The translations under genes and the position numbers were made by a program. Of a stretch of 62,000 bases of DNA, positions 30,970 through 42,641 are shown in pieces. Under the pieces are notes generated by a model, which saw only the letters and a list, made by a program, of their open reading frames with translations, had not been told where the DNA came from and did no database searches. Source of the DNA: Apostichopus japonicus. Its lineage: Eukaryota; Echinodermata; Holothuroidea; Aspidochirotida; Stichopodidae. Within the stretch, counting starts at the first letter, position 1. Each line of letters opens with the position of its first letter. The stretch covers positions 15,798,265-15,860,264 of the forward strand of contig NC_092573.1 in assembly GCF_037975245.1 (NCBI RefSeq), given 5' to 3'.

Positions 30970-33900
30970 TTGCGTGATACATGGAACTCTGTGGTATATG
31001 GCCTGAATAAAGAGTACAATATGGCCGATAATTCGGGAAAGGAACAAGCCACATTGCCCGACATTGGGGCCGGAGAAACTAGTATCATGGATTCCATAAA
31101 CCCTGAAGATAGTGTGTCGTTAGTCAATATTGTCAATAATCCAGATAAATTAAAGGGGCATACTGATAGTGAAGTGTCAGTGAAAACAACTGTTTCAGTG
31201 TTGTTATATAGGACAAAGCAGAAGGAAATAGAGATTGCTGCTCGCGCAGCTGCATTGAAGGAAACAAAGAAACTAGAAGAGAGAAAACGTAACCTACAAG
31301 TGGAGTATGAATTGCAAGAAGCACAAGATGAAATCCGACATGCCCAGGAGAAGGCAGAAAGGGTTAAACAAAGAAAACAAATGGAAGAAAAGAAGTTACA
31401 GCTTGAGACTGAACAACAAGAAATTGATATGATGGCAGAACTGGAGGCAGCCAAAGCTATGTCAAAGCTACTTCAATTGCACGAAAGGCCAGAAAGTGAT
31501 GTGTCTGCCAAACTTACCAAAGAGGTTGTGAAGAGCATTGAGTTAAAATCATTTCAATACTTACCAAAGTCTGATGATGAAGCAAAGAAATATAGTGAAG
31601 GGGAAAATACAAGAATAAACCCCAATGCAAAGAAATTTGTATCCCGACAGAACATCACTGTGCTTGACAAACCTAATGACAGTGGAAAATACTTATCACC
31701 AAATAATGGTAACGAACATGCACAGTATAATCAAACAAAACCAACATATGCAGGAGTTTGTTATGGCCAACCACTTCCAGATATAACTACCAAACCAGAT
31801 GACACTGTCAACACTGGTATTTCAATGGCTACCCTTTTGAATAAAATTGTTGACCATCAAAGGGAATCTGCCCTCCCTTCGCCACGACTGGACCCATTTG
31901 ACGGGAGTGACCTCTTGTCATTTACACCGTTCATAAGAAACTTTCAGCATGTGGTGGAGGATAAAACCCAAAACCCAGCCCGGAGATTAGAGTTGTTATT
32001 AAGGTTCACCGAAGGGGAAGCACATGATCTAATTAAGGAATGCACAGCCATAGAGCCCCCAGCAAGTGGATATGAAAGGGCAAAATGGTTGTTACAGAGA
32101 AATTTTGGTCAACCCCAGGTTTTGGCGGCAGCGTACAAATCTAAGGCAGAGAGCTGGGATCATATTGCAGTGGGAGATAAGATTGCCTTAAGAAAATATG
32201 CAATATTTCTTATCAATTGTTGCAATGTACAGCAGGGTAACCCAGAAATGGATAGTATGAATGGTTATGAGTTCCTCAGAATACTTGCACAGAAATTGCC
32301 AACAGCCTTGCAACAACAATGGATTAACCAAATGGGTCGATTTAGGGATGTAGAGATGAGGTCACCAACCTTACAAGATTTTGAACAGTTTGTTGGACAA
32401 CATTCGAGAAATGAAAATGATCCTAGGATTGCAGGTCTTGGGTATCAAAACAAAATGAAAGATTGGAAGACCCCACAGAAATATTCAAAGGTGGTGACAA
32501 GCAAGAGGGCTTTTGCAGCTACTGTGAAAACAAATGAGGATGATAAAGCTTCCAAGGGAAAAAATGAGAAAATGGAAAACAAGGCCAAAATATCACCATG
32601 TTTGTATTGTGGACCTAACACTTATCATACCCTACTTGATTGCAGGAAGTTTGGTTCACTTGACCTACAGGCTAAATCAGAGGTGTGTATGAAGAAAGGG
32701 CTTTGTTTTGGTTGTCTAAATCCTGGTCATCTAAAGAGAAATTGTCCAAATCCAGAGTGGGCAAAATGTGAGAAATGCAGCAAATTCCATCCGACCATCC
32801 TTCATGATCCTGCCAGAGAAAAGAAACCATCAGATGAAAGGGTGACTCAAACGGTCACTACTGGTTGTGCTGGTGTACAAAACGTAAGACCCCAAGGAAA
32901 CAAAAACAAGAAGGTCACTGGCACTCTTATGGCTATTACTCCAGTTTTGATCAAACCAAAGACCAGTGACAGATGTATTGCCACATATGCCTTTGTTGAT
33001 AATGGTTGTGGTGCTGTCTTTGTTGATGAATTCTTGAAAGACAGTTTAAAGGTGAACACCCGAAGAACGAAGATCTTGATAAAGACCTTGAATCTTCAGC
33101 AAGTCCAGACCACTGATGTCATTGTAGGAGATCTGCAAGTAGGAAACATAAATGGGACTTCTTTTATAGACCTCCACTCTGTCTATGTCAAAGACAGTAT
33201 CCCAGCAACCATGGATGATGCACCAACCCAGAATGATATTGACGCTTGGGATCACTTGAGCCACATTAAACTCCCAAGTATGGATGGTCACAACTCCATA
33301 CCTCATGTCACCCTAATGATTGGAAGCAATGTCCCTGGGGTGTCAATGCCGTTGGAAATTGCCTCCGCCGAGATTGGAGATCTATATGCTATCAAGACTC
33401 CCATTGGGTGGTTAGTGTATGGACTTGAAGGCAAATGGATGGACCAACCCGAAGTAAACGTCAACTTTTGCCGAGTAGACAATGGTATTGTCCAGAATGG
33501 TACAGATAATTTGGAGCAACAACTCCAATCCTTCATCAACATGGATTTCACAGAACGTCTTTCTGACCAGAAAATTGCCATGTCTGTTGAAGACAAGAGG
33601 TTTATGACAATGATGGAGGAATCTGTAACCAAAGTACATGGCCATTATGAAACAGTACTTCCTTTGAGAGATAGAGCTGTTAAGATGCCTAATAACAAAG
33701 TTCAAGCAGATATGTTTGGTCTGCGATTACAAAGGAAGTTGAAAACAAATGAGAAGTTGGCTTCAGAATATACAGAGTTTATGGAGAACCTGGAGAAGAA
33801 AGGATATGCAGAGAAAGTACCAGATCAGGATGTTGACCGGAATGATGGAAATGTTTGGTATATACCACACCATGCAGTTTACCACCCAAAGAAACCGGAC

Positions 33901-36900
33901 AAGATCCGAGTGGTATTCAACTGTCCCATCCAGTACAAGGGAGTTTCCCTCAACGAACAACTCTTATCTGGACCAGACCTAACCAACCGATTGTATGGTG
34001 TTCTGATGAGATGGAGGCAAGAGAACGTGGCCATCATGGCAGATATAGAAGCCATGTTCTATCAAGTAAGAGTAAGAAAGGATGATTGTGATCTCCTGAG
34101 ATACCTATGGTGGCCTGAGGGCAACTTCGATGGAGGTATGAAAGAATACAGGATGCTAGTTCATCTATTCGGGGCAGTGTCCTCCCCAAGCTGTGCCAAT
34201 TTTGCCTTGAAGAGGACAGCTAGTGATAATCAACATAGATTTAAAGATAAGGTGATCGAGTCAGTTATCAACGACTTCTACGTAGATGACTTTCTAAAGT
34301 CTGTGGCCACTGATGAAGAAGGAATCCAGATATATAGAGATCTAAAAGAAATCATGGCTAGTGGTGGATTCAAGCTAGGCAAGTGGGTCAGCAACAGTAA
34401 AAGATTGCTGGAGTCCATCCCAGAAGATGACCGAGCCAAAGAACTGAAAGGGCTTGATCTTGAAAATGACGAGCTGCCAAAGGAAAGGGCGTTGGGAGTT
34501 CAGTGGTGTGTTGAGAGGGATCAACTTGAGTTCAATATCACAAAAGTAAATGAAAAGGCCACAAGAAGAAATATCTTGTCTGTGATGAGTGCAGTGTATG
34601 ATCCTATTGGTTATGCTTCACCTTTCCTTCTACAGGCAAAGAAGATATTGCAAAGTCTTTGCAGATTGAAGATAGACTGGGACAGTGATATACCTGACGA
34701 CCAACGGAATGAGTGGGGAAAATGGCTTAAGGAACTTCCTATTCTAGAGAGGTTAAAGATACCAAGATGTCTCAAACCCAAAGAATTTGGTAAAGTGGTG
34801 AACATCCAGATGCACTATTTTGCCGACGCAAGTCAAGAAGGTTATGGTACTGCAACTTATGTGAGGTATACTAATGACAGAAAGGAAATCCATTGTGCCT
34901 TTCTTACCGGCAAAGCCAGAGTTGCACCACTGAAACCACATACAATCGTGAAGATGGAGCTCACAGCAGCAACATCAGCCGTGAAACAAGATGCCCAGCT
35001 CAAACAAGAGCTTACAATGAATATCGATGAAACAGTCTTTTGGACTGACAGTCAAACAGTCCTGAAGTACATAAGAAGTGAAAAGGCAAGACATCCCGTC
35101 TTCGTCGCTAACAGAATTGCGATAATTCATGATGGTTCAGATGTCCATCAGTGGCGATATGTCCCATCAAAGCTTAACCCAGCAGACCATGCTTCCCGTG
35201 GGTTAAGTGCAGATGATTTGCTCACAAAGGAAGATTGGTTAAATGGACCAGAGTTTCTTCATCAGACAGAAGATTTCTGGCCATGTGAAGACGACAGTAA
35301 TGATGCTGATTCTGATAGAGAGTGTGAGAAAGAAGTCAGTGTCAGTGCTGTAACAATGACAGATGAACCCCAGAAGAATCCAGTTGAAAAACTGCTGGAA
35401 TACCACTCAGAATGGAACAAACTGAAGAGATCAGTGGCGTGGTGGTTACGTCTCAAGACCATTTTGCTACAAAGAATGAAAGGACACAATCCAAATCAGT
35501 GTTCTCAAGGAATTACTAGTGATGAGATGGAGTCTGCTGAAAGGGCTATTATCAAGTTCATACAAAGGAAGTCATTCTCAGAAGAGATTGGTGTCTTACA
35601 AAAGACAAAGACTGCAGAGATGAATATCAAGGATCCATGTTGGACAGTTAAACAGGCTTCTGATAAAGGAAACAGATGTCTCAGACAAAAGGGCAGACTT
35701 ACTGATCTTGATCCTGAATTACACGATGAGATAATGAGAGTTGGAGGAAGGCTACGGAAGGCATCTATTCCATTGAATGCCAAACATCAGATGATACTGC
35801 CCAAAGATCATCATGTGTCTAAGCTAATTATAAGACACCTTCACCAATTAGTGGGTCATCAAGGAAGGAACCACGTCCTTGCAGAATTGAGACAGAAATA
35901 TTGGATCATCCATGCTGGTTCAATGATAAGAAGCTTGTTAAAACGATGTATCCAGTGCAGAAAATATCTTGCAAGAACCGGAAAACAGAAGATGGCAGAC
36001 CTACCAGCCTACAGACTTCGTCCAGATGAAGGAGTCTTCTCAAGAACAGGGGTAGACTATTTTGGTCCCTTTGAAATCAAACAGGGGCGAACACTGAAGA
36101 AAAGATATGGAGTGATGTTTACATGTCTATCCAGCAGAGCAGTTCACATAGAAGTTGCACATTCACTTGATACCAACTCATGTATAGGTGCACTGAGACG
36201 TTTCATGGCTAGACGTGGACATGTACAAGAGCTGTACTCAGACAATGGTACCAATTTTGTTGGTGCTAACAAAGAATTAAAGAGTGCTCTGCAAGAATTA
36301 GATGAAAACCAGATTAACAGATTTGCCAGTAATCATGGACTGAAGTGGAAGTTTAATCCACCTGCTGCATCTCACTTTGGAGGTGTTTGGGAGAGACAGA
36401 TCCGAACAGTTCGTAAAGTCTTGAGTGGAATTCTCAGTGAGCAGTATCTGAGAACAACCCAGAGTGATGAACAGTTACACACTTTTCTGTGTGAAGTAGA
36501 GGCTATCATTAATAGTAGACCTCTAACCAAAGTATCTGACAATCCTAACGATCTTGATGTCATAACACCCAATCATCTGCTGTTGTTAAAGGCGCCTGTG
36601 GATATGCCGCTTGGGAAATTTGACGAGAAGGATGTCTATGCCCGACGGCGTTGGCGACAGATGCAGTATCTGGCTGATCTCTTCTGGAAGAGATGGACAA
36701 AGGAGTACTTACCAACCCTCCAGAGACGGCAGAAGTGGCTTCAACCGGAGAGATGTACTGAGGTCGGAGATGTCGTGATGATAGTGGATGACCAATCACC
36801 TCGGAACTCATGGCTAATGGGGGTGGTCATAGAGGCTTATAAGGATAAAGGGGGTTTGGTTAGAAGTGCCAAAATCAAAACTAAAACGGCCACGCTTGTC

Positions 36901-36948
36901 AGGCCAGTGGTCAAATTGTGTTTACTGCTTGAAGGGGAAACGAAATAA
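30970..36948 (+). CDS. BEL/Pao gag-pol polyprotein
   Basis: 1992 residues; a second Met at codon 18 (MADNSGKEQ) is an equally likely start. Gag: a charged coiled coil about 75-170, a DUF1759-like capsid region about 300-470 (PRLDPFDGSDLLSF), and zinc-binding cysteines about 543-617 (CLYCGPNTYHTLLDC, CFGCLNPGHLKRNC). Aspartic protease (DUF1758-like) near 673 with FVDNGCG. RT: VFNCP through YVDD at 1104-1107. RNase H/A17 region: FADAS (Asp1286), Glu1330, TDSQ (Asp1360). Integrase: HH-CC zinc site (HLHQLVGHQ, CIQCRK), then catalytic Asp about 1696 (GVDYFG), Asp1758 (SDNGTNF) and Glu1808 (GGVWERQ). A DUF5641-like tail closes it. All catalytic residues seen are present. Gag packages RNA; Pol copies and inserts it. 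Confidence 0.96.
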   Translation: MRDTWNSVVYGLNKEYNMADNSGKEQATLPDIGAGETSIMDSINPEDSVSLVNIVNNPDKLKGHTDSEVSVKTTVSVLLYRTKQKEIEIAARAAALKETKKLEERKRNLQVEYELQEAQDEIRHAQEKAERVKQRKQMEEKKLQLETEQQEIDMMAELEAAKAMSKLLQLHERPESDVSAKLTKEVVKSIELKSFQYLPKSDDEAKKYSEGENTRINPNAKKFVSRQNITVLDKPNDSGKYLSPNNGNEHAQYNQTKPTYAGVCYGQPLPDITTKPDDTVNTGISMATLLNKIVDHQRESALPSPRLDPFDGSDLLSFTPFIRNFQHVVEDKTQNPARRLELLLRFTEGEAHDLIKECTAIEPPASGYERAKWLLQRNFGQPQVLAAAYKSKAESWDHIAVGDKIALRKYAIFLINCCNVQQGNPEMDSMNGYEFLRILAQKLPTALQQQWINQMGRFRDVEMRSPTLQDFEQFVGQHSRNENDPRIAGLGYQNKMKDWKTPQKYSKVVTSKRAFAATVKTNEDDKASKGKNEKMENKAKISPCLYCGPNTYHTLLDCRKFGSLDLQAKSEVCMKKGLCFGCLNPGHLKRNCPNPEWAKCEKCSKFHPTILHDPAREKKPSDERVTQTVTTGCAGVQNVRPQGNKNKKVTGTLMAITPVLIKPKTSDRCIATYAFVDNGCGAVFVDEFLKDSLKVNTRRTKILIKTLNLQQVQTTDVIVGDLQVGNINGTSFIDLHSVYVKDSIPATMDDAPTQNDIDAWDHLSHIKLPSMDGHNSIPHVTLMIGSNVPGVSMPLEIASAEIGDLYAIKTPIGWLVYGLEGKWMDQPEVNVNFCRVDNGIVQNGTDNLEQQLQSFINMDFTERLSDQKIAMSVEDKRFMTMMEESVTKVHGHYETVLPLRDRAVKMPNNKVQADMFGLRLQRKLKTNEKLASEYTEFMENLEKKGYAEKVPDQDVDRNDGNVWYIPHHAVYHPKKPDKIRVVFNCPIQYKGVSLNEQLLSGPDLTNRLYGVLMRWRQENVAIMADIEAMFYQVRVRKDDCDLLRYLWWPEGNFDGGMKEYRMLVHLFGAVSSPSCANFALKRTASDNQHRFKDKVIESVINDFYVDDFLKSVATDEEGIQIYRDLKEIMASGGFKLGKWVSNSKRLLESIPEDDRAKELKGLDLENDELPKERALGVQWCVERDQLEFNITKVNEKATRRNILSVMSAVYDPIGYASPFLLQAKKILQSLCRLKIDWDSDIPDDQRNEWGKWLKELPILERLKIPRCLKPKEFGKVVNIQMHYFADASQEGYGTATYVRYTNDRKEIHCAFLTGKARVAPLKPHTIVKMELTAATSAVKQDAQLKQELTMNIDETVFWTDSQTVLKYIRSEKARHPVFVANRIAIIHDGSDVHQWRYVPSKLNPADHASRGLSADDLLTKEDWLNGPEFLHQTEDFWPCEDDSNDADSDRECEKEVSVSAVTMTDEPQKNPVEKLLEYHSEWNKLKRSVAWWLRLKTILLQRMKGHNPNQCSQGITSDEMESAERAIIKFIQRKSFSEEIGVLQKTKTAEMNIKDPCWTVKQASDKGNRCLRQKGRLTDLDPELHDEIMRVGGRLRKASIPLNAKHQMILPKDHHVSKLIIRHLHQLVGHQGRNHVLAELRQKYWIIHAGSMIRSLLKRCIQCRKYLARTGKQKMADLPAYRLRPDEGVFSRTGVDYFGPFEIKQGRTLKKRYGVMFTCLSSRAVHIEVAHSLDTNSCIGALRRFMARRGHVQELYSDNGTNFVGANKELKSALQELDENQINRFASNHGLKWKFNPPAASHFGGVWERQIRTVRKVLSGILSEQYLRTTQSDEQLHTFLCEVEAIINSRPLTKVSDNPNDLDVITPNHLLLLKAPVDMPLGKFDEKDVYARRRWRQMQYLADLFWKRWTKEYLPTLQRRQKWLQPERCTEVGDVVMIVDDQSPRNSWLMGVVIEAYKDKGGLVRSAKIKTKTATLVRPVVKLCLLLEGETK

Positions 36949-37122
36949 GTCTAGTTTAGTAGTTTGGGAACTGTGACTGTGAAAAGGTGTATTTTCGATT
37001 TTCTTAGTTTCATAGTTTTAGATTTCAGACTTTTGATTCTTTTGACTGATTTATTTCATTTTTCATATTTTGAAAACAGTGATTAGGGTTATCGCATTTA
37101 GTTAATGCGACTGGGGCCGGAA

Positions 37123-37372
37123 TGTAGTTTTCAAATAGACATAGCCATAGGGGGAAATCATTTAGTTGGGTGATGTTGTAAATACACAAGTGCACGTTGA
37201 GGGGATAGAGAGACCGAGATGGGTTCTGATACCGTTTTTTTACCACTCCACTAAAAAGTGCGTAAGAAGACACAGAAATACCTAGTTAATTGTGATCCTT
37301 GAAATTGTATTTACAAGAGCCGAATAAAAGAAGAGAATAAAGATAAATTATACGACTCGTGTCCCTATAACA
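37123..37372 (+). repeat. 3' LTR of BEL/Pao element
   Basis: 250 bp, preceded by a weak purine tract (ggggccggaa) that may serve as plus-strand primer, and followed by the cacgt duplication. Confidence 0.97.
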
Positions 37373-38553
37373 CACGTACACAAAGCATTTCGTCAACTTA
37401 GGAATTTTCACCCAACTCCCTCAACATGTAAAGATATTTGAAAGCTCCCAAAAATTAACATAATCAACTGTCTGATTGCAAAATTTGACAAAGATACAAC
37501 TCTACCCGCATTAGCTAAGCTTTCTTGCATAGATACGTAAACTGATCTGTTTATAGTTACTTTAGTTTCAATTACAAAACATCAACCCATGAATAAACCA
37601 AGAAACATAATCTACTATGTCTTTTGAGCTCTGCAACTTAAACATGCTGGTATATAATTGAGCACTGTAGTACTGTACTCTATCAATACTTATACATCCT
37701 CAAGTAAGAGGAAGGATCTTGAATATTTGGTGGTAGCCAGTTAACACTGAAATTATTTTGCTTTCACTTTTCACACAAATACCCCACCTCTTCAAGCGTT
37801 TATAGTAAACATCATTTTAAAGCTAAAGTTAAATCATAATCAACTGTCGGCCATGAAGTCAATGACAAAAATACAACTTTCCTGTAGTCACCCATATATA
37901 AGCAGTATTTTCATAATCTGCTGCAGATAATAGTTTAATTTCAATTAAGAGTCAACAATCAACCAGGACCAAATAAAGAATGAAGAATGAAATGAACCGA
38001 TATAATCTTCTTGAAAGAAAATGGAACAATAGTGAACTTTGTGACATCAAACATATTTGCATTAAAACTGACCAAAAGCATTCTTGGGACACTGAATGCT
38101 ATGACAGTATATCAATTTCATGTTACTGCTTGTGTAATCAATGTTAGATTCACCAATGTTAAACACACAACCATCACATTGATTGGATTTATTATTGTAC
38201 TGCTGAGTATTAAGCACAACGAATCTACACACTCTTACAATAACAACAATCCCTCAAGTCATCCGATGTGACTGGTCTGAAAATGTAATGACAAAGAAAC
38301 AACTCTTCCTGAAGTCAATTTAAAACAAGCAACAATTTTAGATACACAGTCATTTGTTCATTATTAGTTTAATTTGAATTATCAAGCAAACAAATCAAAG
38401 CAAGTAGTGGTGAAATGAAAGAATATAATCTTTTTTTCACAGAAACTTCAAAATACACATCAAAGTGAACTTTGAGATGTGAAAACATGTGGAATGCTGA
38501 CTATGACGACTGCTACATTGCATTTACCTTGTCTTTGTTGTTGGCACGGTAAG
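37373..38553 (+). repeat. Segment duplicated at 55560-56090
   Basis: cttaggaattttcacccaa, aagatatttgaaagctcc, cataatcaactgtctgattg, aacttaaacatgctggta and aggaaggatcttgaatattt occur in the same order at 55580-56050. The other copy has an extra block near 55850-55920. The homology fades beyond about 37830. No gene was recognised. Confidence 0.85.
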
Positions 38554-40110
38554 CAGTGTTCGACTTATGGCCAAAAAATTGCATAGCAACAAATTTCGAC
38601 AATTGCTATACAATATTTTTGTTGCATAGCAGTTCCCCAATATTGAATAGCAGTTTTGAAATTACCACAAAACGGACCAAATGTTGGCGATCAATGTATT
38701 AACTAGAAAATGTTTGTTTATTATTATTATTTATACTAGTGTTGCTACAATAATCGTTTTCAATATCGGTATCGGCCGATATTTGAAATATCGGCAGCAT
38801 ATCGGTATCGGTAAAATTTTGCCTAATTGCCGATAACAGCAAACCAATATTGAACTTTTCTTTTTAACAGCAGAGCTACCTGTACTTTTTTATACTTGCA
38901 ATGATTTGCTAATCTGCCCAAGACGATCCATTTCTTTAGCGTCAGTTAAACCCAGATTCATTTTCGATTAATATCCATGGAAACCTGACTCTCCGTAACA
39001 TCTAAAAACACGTCTACGGCGCGCGAATATAACCAATGACCTTCGTGAACCTTGGCCTACACACAGCATTAGTGCAGCATATATACACTGTACTAACCAT
39101 TCATTTCCTCAAAGGCCTCCGTGAAAACCTTGAACATGATGCATACAGTAACTGCACAGTTCAGCAGTGTTGGAAAACCTTGTTCAATTTCCCGCGAACA
39201 CACTGCCGATTTCCCGCCGGTGTTCGCCTGCCTAGCACACGTAACGTGCGAGCATAAAGGCGTGGTGTCCAGGGGCCCGTCTTATATAGGGCTATGGTGG
39301 GGTCATGGGGTAGAACCCCTCGTTGGGATCCTGGGGGCGAAAGCCCCCGAAAATTGTTGTCATTTTTTGCGATGTCTGGCGATGAAAAAATTCGCAGTTG
39401 AGGATGCAAACTACTGACAACTTTTTTTATTTAAATTGTCACGAAACTGATAAAAAATTTAAAATGACAAGTTAAAGTAGCTATATTATGTTATAAAATG
39501 AAAAGAGATTTAATCTGTCTTTCAGTCTTTAAAAAGTGCAACTTACAAAACTTCCGATATTATGAAACAAACAACGTTCAGCAAAGCCCCGTTTCTAGAC
39601 TGCCTAACAATGAATAGCGTGCACTATGCGTACATTTTTACAACTGCAGTGTTTAACCCTATACCCAACTACTGTACCACGGTACATGTGCTGCGAATTT
39701 GCCCAGGTACCTTCCCAACAACTGTGAGCTCATCCCCTGTGTAACACCTGTCTGTTAACATTTTTTGGCACGTTGCCAGGGAACCTTTTAGTTAGGTGAG
39801 ATCCGTAACCGCCGAGGTGGTTAGGCTATTTTGCTTTACACTTAACTATGGTAGGATATTATTTTTTCATTTTTTTTTCGCTATACGCTCAAGTGAATAA
39901 GTTGTACATTGAGTATAAACTCAATAAATTATAACTTCTACATTGTGATCGACAGTTCGTAAGTTAAGGTTTGAGTGTTTGCTCCCAAATCTGACTAGGA
40001 ATTTGTATCGCACAAATCGGCACAATGTGCGATGCTGATTTGGAAACATCTCGCAAGTTTGTCGTTTTGGATCGCATTTTGCGATGCGATACCGGAAAAA
40101 TCGAACACTG
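38554..40110. mobile_element. Non-autonomous hAT transposon with perfect 8-bp TSD
   Basis: Termini CAGTGTTCGA and TCGAACACTG are flanked by acggtaag at both 38546-38553 and 40111-40118. The CAGxG terminus and 8-bp duplication define a hAT insertion. No transposase frame was found in its 1.56 kb. Internal features include a palindromic block of atatcggtatcggccgata near 38763 and subterminal ttgcatagcaa / ttgcgatgcga words. Confidence 0.9.
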
Positions 40111-40118
40111 ACGGTAAG

Positions 40119-41599
40119 CATGAAAATCTCGAATCTGGTTGCACTTCACACTAGTAGTCCCATGCAATTCATGAACAACTTTTTTGAAAAATACCCAGGC
40201 ACCAAGACATGCCTTTTGGTATTCCAAATAAAAAACACATATAATTATGTGAAGCACACATCAATGACCTTCATAAATGTCCTCTGAGGTAGGGCATGTC
40301 TCTCGATGATCGCAAATAACTGCTGAGGATGTATTTTGCTTTCTCCAAGAAGTACACACACACACATTATGGCTGAGGCAATCATAGAAAATGTACATAC
40401 CACATACTAAGACGATCATATCAAGTATGAAGAAAATCAGATATAAGGTTGCGAAGATGTGGATATTTTAAGAATTTACATTAAGCTCTTACTACTCATT
40501 AATTTAAAAGATATTAGGGAACGAAAACAAATAGGGCATATATTCTCCTCAAAATGCAGCTACCATGTAAGTACTATCACTTTGATCCAAAATGTCGATC
40601 ATTACTTAGAATTCATGTTTACTAGCTGTCACGTATACACACACTATATCGAAATTCCCCCATTCAGCCACAGCCCTCTCCTGTGGGACTTAGTAGTGTT
40701 ATTTATATATTTTATTGTACACTATGTAACGGAGGTACTAATTATGTAAGTGAAACAAGGCACGACTTCCGCATTTCTTGGCCGATATCCAGTGGCTCAG
40801 CATTATAATCTCCCCAACGATTCCCTCAAAAATCTGAAATGCATATTAATTGCTACAAATTTTAAATCTACTGCTGAACGAAAACGAGAGAAAAAATTGT
40901 CCGTATTACTTCACACCTTAAAGGTCTCAATATAGTCTTGGTGCCAGTCGCCCAGTATACTATAGCTTTATAAACAAGCTAAATTTCTCTCCTTGGATAC
41001 CCAAGCCATCGTCCTCTACTCGCAGCGTCACTGCAGCTTATTGAATCGTTTATCTCCTTATTGCTTGATGCTCTCATGCAATCTGTACTATTGTCAGGCT
41101 CCTTTTCCTTATATGGCCATTTCCTTTGTATATACTTTTCACTTCAACTCTAGTCATTGCTGAAGAACGTCCCAGGGGACCGAACAATTTCAATACATAT
41201 TAAAATATATCAGTAATCCTATACTTTGTCAACTAGGAGTCTTGTCTCACTTTCGTTTTTCTAATATATACGCCACCGTTAATTGTAAACTTCCTGAACC
41301 TCCAAACGGCAATGCTTGCCAATCTCACTGCGTACTACACGGGTATGATCACATGTGACAATTCCATGGCAGGAGGCCAACTTAAACTTCCTGAACACGA
41401 TAAGCAAATACATAAAGACCTGCCTATAATACTATATAGCGCTATGTGAACTGTCTGTAAGTAATCTCTTCTTTCTGTGCAAGACATTGTGACACTAGCT
41501 AGTTCTAGCAATTTACAACAAATTACAAAAAAATGATGAAACAGTCACTAATATAAATCCCCATATATGTGAACTCTGTAGACTCCATACACAAGAGCC
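40119..41599. other. Intergenic, partly duplicated at 58860
   Basis: About 40385-40610 (catagaaaatgtacatacca, atataaggttgc, gatgtggatattttaagaat) matches 58858-59075 closely. The rest shows no recognised gene. Confidence 0.6.
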
Positions 41600-41975
41600 A
41601 TTAGGCCAATAATGAATATTATATGGTATAATCATAGTAATCGCCCACGTGTAACCCATAGTTTTAGCCACATGGAACACAACTGGACATCCCTTGGTTT
41701 ACCCACACTAATTTACCCATTCCAAACACATGTTAAACCAGATATGCATGAATCTAGTCAGTCATCCCATGGTAAGCCCACATTCACTTTACCATTATGT
41801 AGCCCACATAAAGCCCACCTTGATAGGACAAAGTGATCCCACGCATCTTTGCTCACAAATATTTAATAGAAATACCACACGGGGACCCATATACAGTAGG
41901 TAATACTTGGAAAGTCCACGCCCATGTTAACCCCACGTTCCCCAATTAAAACCCACGTGGAACCCACAATCTTGG
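41600..41975 (+). repeat. Degenerate CCCA/TGGG-rich repeat
   Basis: Short words such as acccacgt, aacccata, gcccacat and acccacactaa recur irregularly. A longer stretch of similar composition in the complementary sense lies at 54440-55170. Confidence 0.5.
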
Positions 41976-42052
41976 GTAGGATGGTTGGTTAGTCACATAT
42001 ACCAATAAATTATTCCAGCTTCCTTTGAGAAACCATAGAACATATAAACAAT

Positions 42053-42380
42053 CATCATAAAGATCCTGAATGTCACAATGAAGTATTTTTGTGAAAGAAA
42101 AAAATTCCTTGACATCACTATAACACACGTAAAATCTTGTGTGGTATGTTACATTAAGTGTTTCTTTGTTTTGCAATATCTTTACTTATTCTACTATTGT
42201 CATTTACTTCCACCAGATAAAACTTCTTCGACACATTCTAGTCAATAGGCACTTCCCTACTTAGACGACTTCTAAACATCCCCGTCTTAATCCTTGCCCC
42301 ATCGAGAGGAAGGGAGCATCAACACATCGAATCGAGCTTGAAACCAAAACAAAACGTCTCAGAGCTACGTTTATTTTTCT
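42053..42380 (-). repeat. 3' flank of the second Ig copy, homologous to 17036-17364
   Basis: gaagtatttttgtga, gttacattaagtg, cacatcgaatcgag and gaaaccaaaacaaaacgtc align with the flank of the intact gene. The homology stops where the LINE 3' end begins, which places the LINE insertion inside the 3' flank of this Ig copy. Confidence 0.8.
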
Positions 42381-42623
42381 TATTTTTTTTCCACAAAAGT
42401 ACAAAGTGGAGGGAAGTCTTCCATAAAGCTTAAAAGCTTAAAGTGGCCATGACACGAAAATTTCAAAGTCCTATATTTTTGGGATCCATCAAAGAATGTT
42501 CTCTAGAACATGTATCAACCATTCTGCCAGTTTAAAACTTGATTTTTCAAGTCGAAAATTGAGAATGAATTTACCCTTTTCGGCGTTTGAAACTTTGTTT
42601 ACTCGAAAATTTTCCGATTCGCA

Positions 42624-42641
42624 TGACGTCATGTGACGTCA
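42624..42641. promoter_or_regulatory. Two CRE (TGACGTCA) sites
   Basis: TGACGTCA occurs twice (42624-42631 and 42634-42641), about 150 bp before the first Met of the plus-strand cargo gene. This is the consensus site for CREB/ATF factors. Promoter function is inferred. Confidence 0.5.

Larger units (their letters stand above)
30491..37372 (+). mobile_element. BEL/Pao LTR retrotransposon, complete
   Basis: 6.9 kb bounded by LTRs of 249 and 250 bp that differ by a single T in a T-run. Both start tgtag and end taaca. The 5-bp duplication cacgt lies at 30486-30490 and 37373-37377. The interior has one 1992-codon gag-pol frame and no envelope gene. Domain order PR-RT-RH-IN defines the Pao/BEL group. 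Near-identical LTRs and an open frame indicate recent insertion and possible activity. No TGG-type primer site is obvious right after the 5' LTR. It sits in DNA whose sister segment (55520-55570) lacks it. Confidence 0.96.

Noticed and set aside
36949-37122. Envelope gene after BEL pol
   Set aside because: Only about 170 bp of noncoding sequence separates the pol stop from the 3' LTR.
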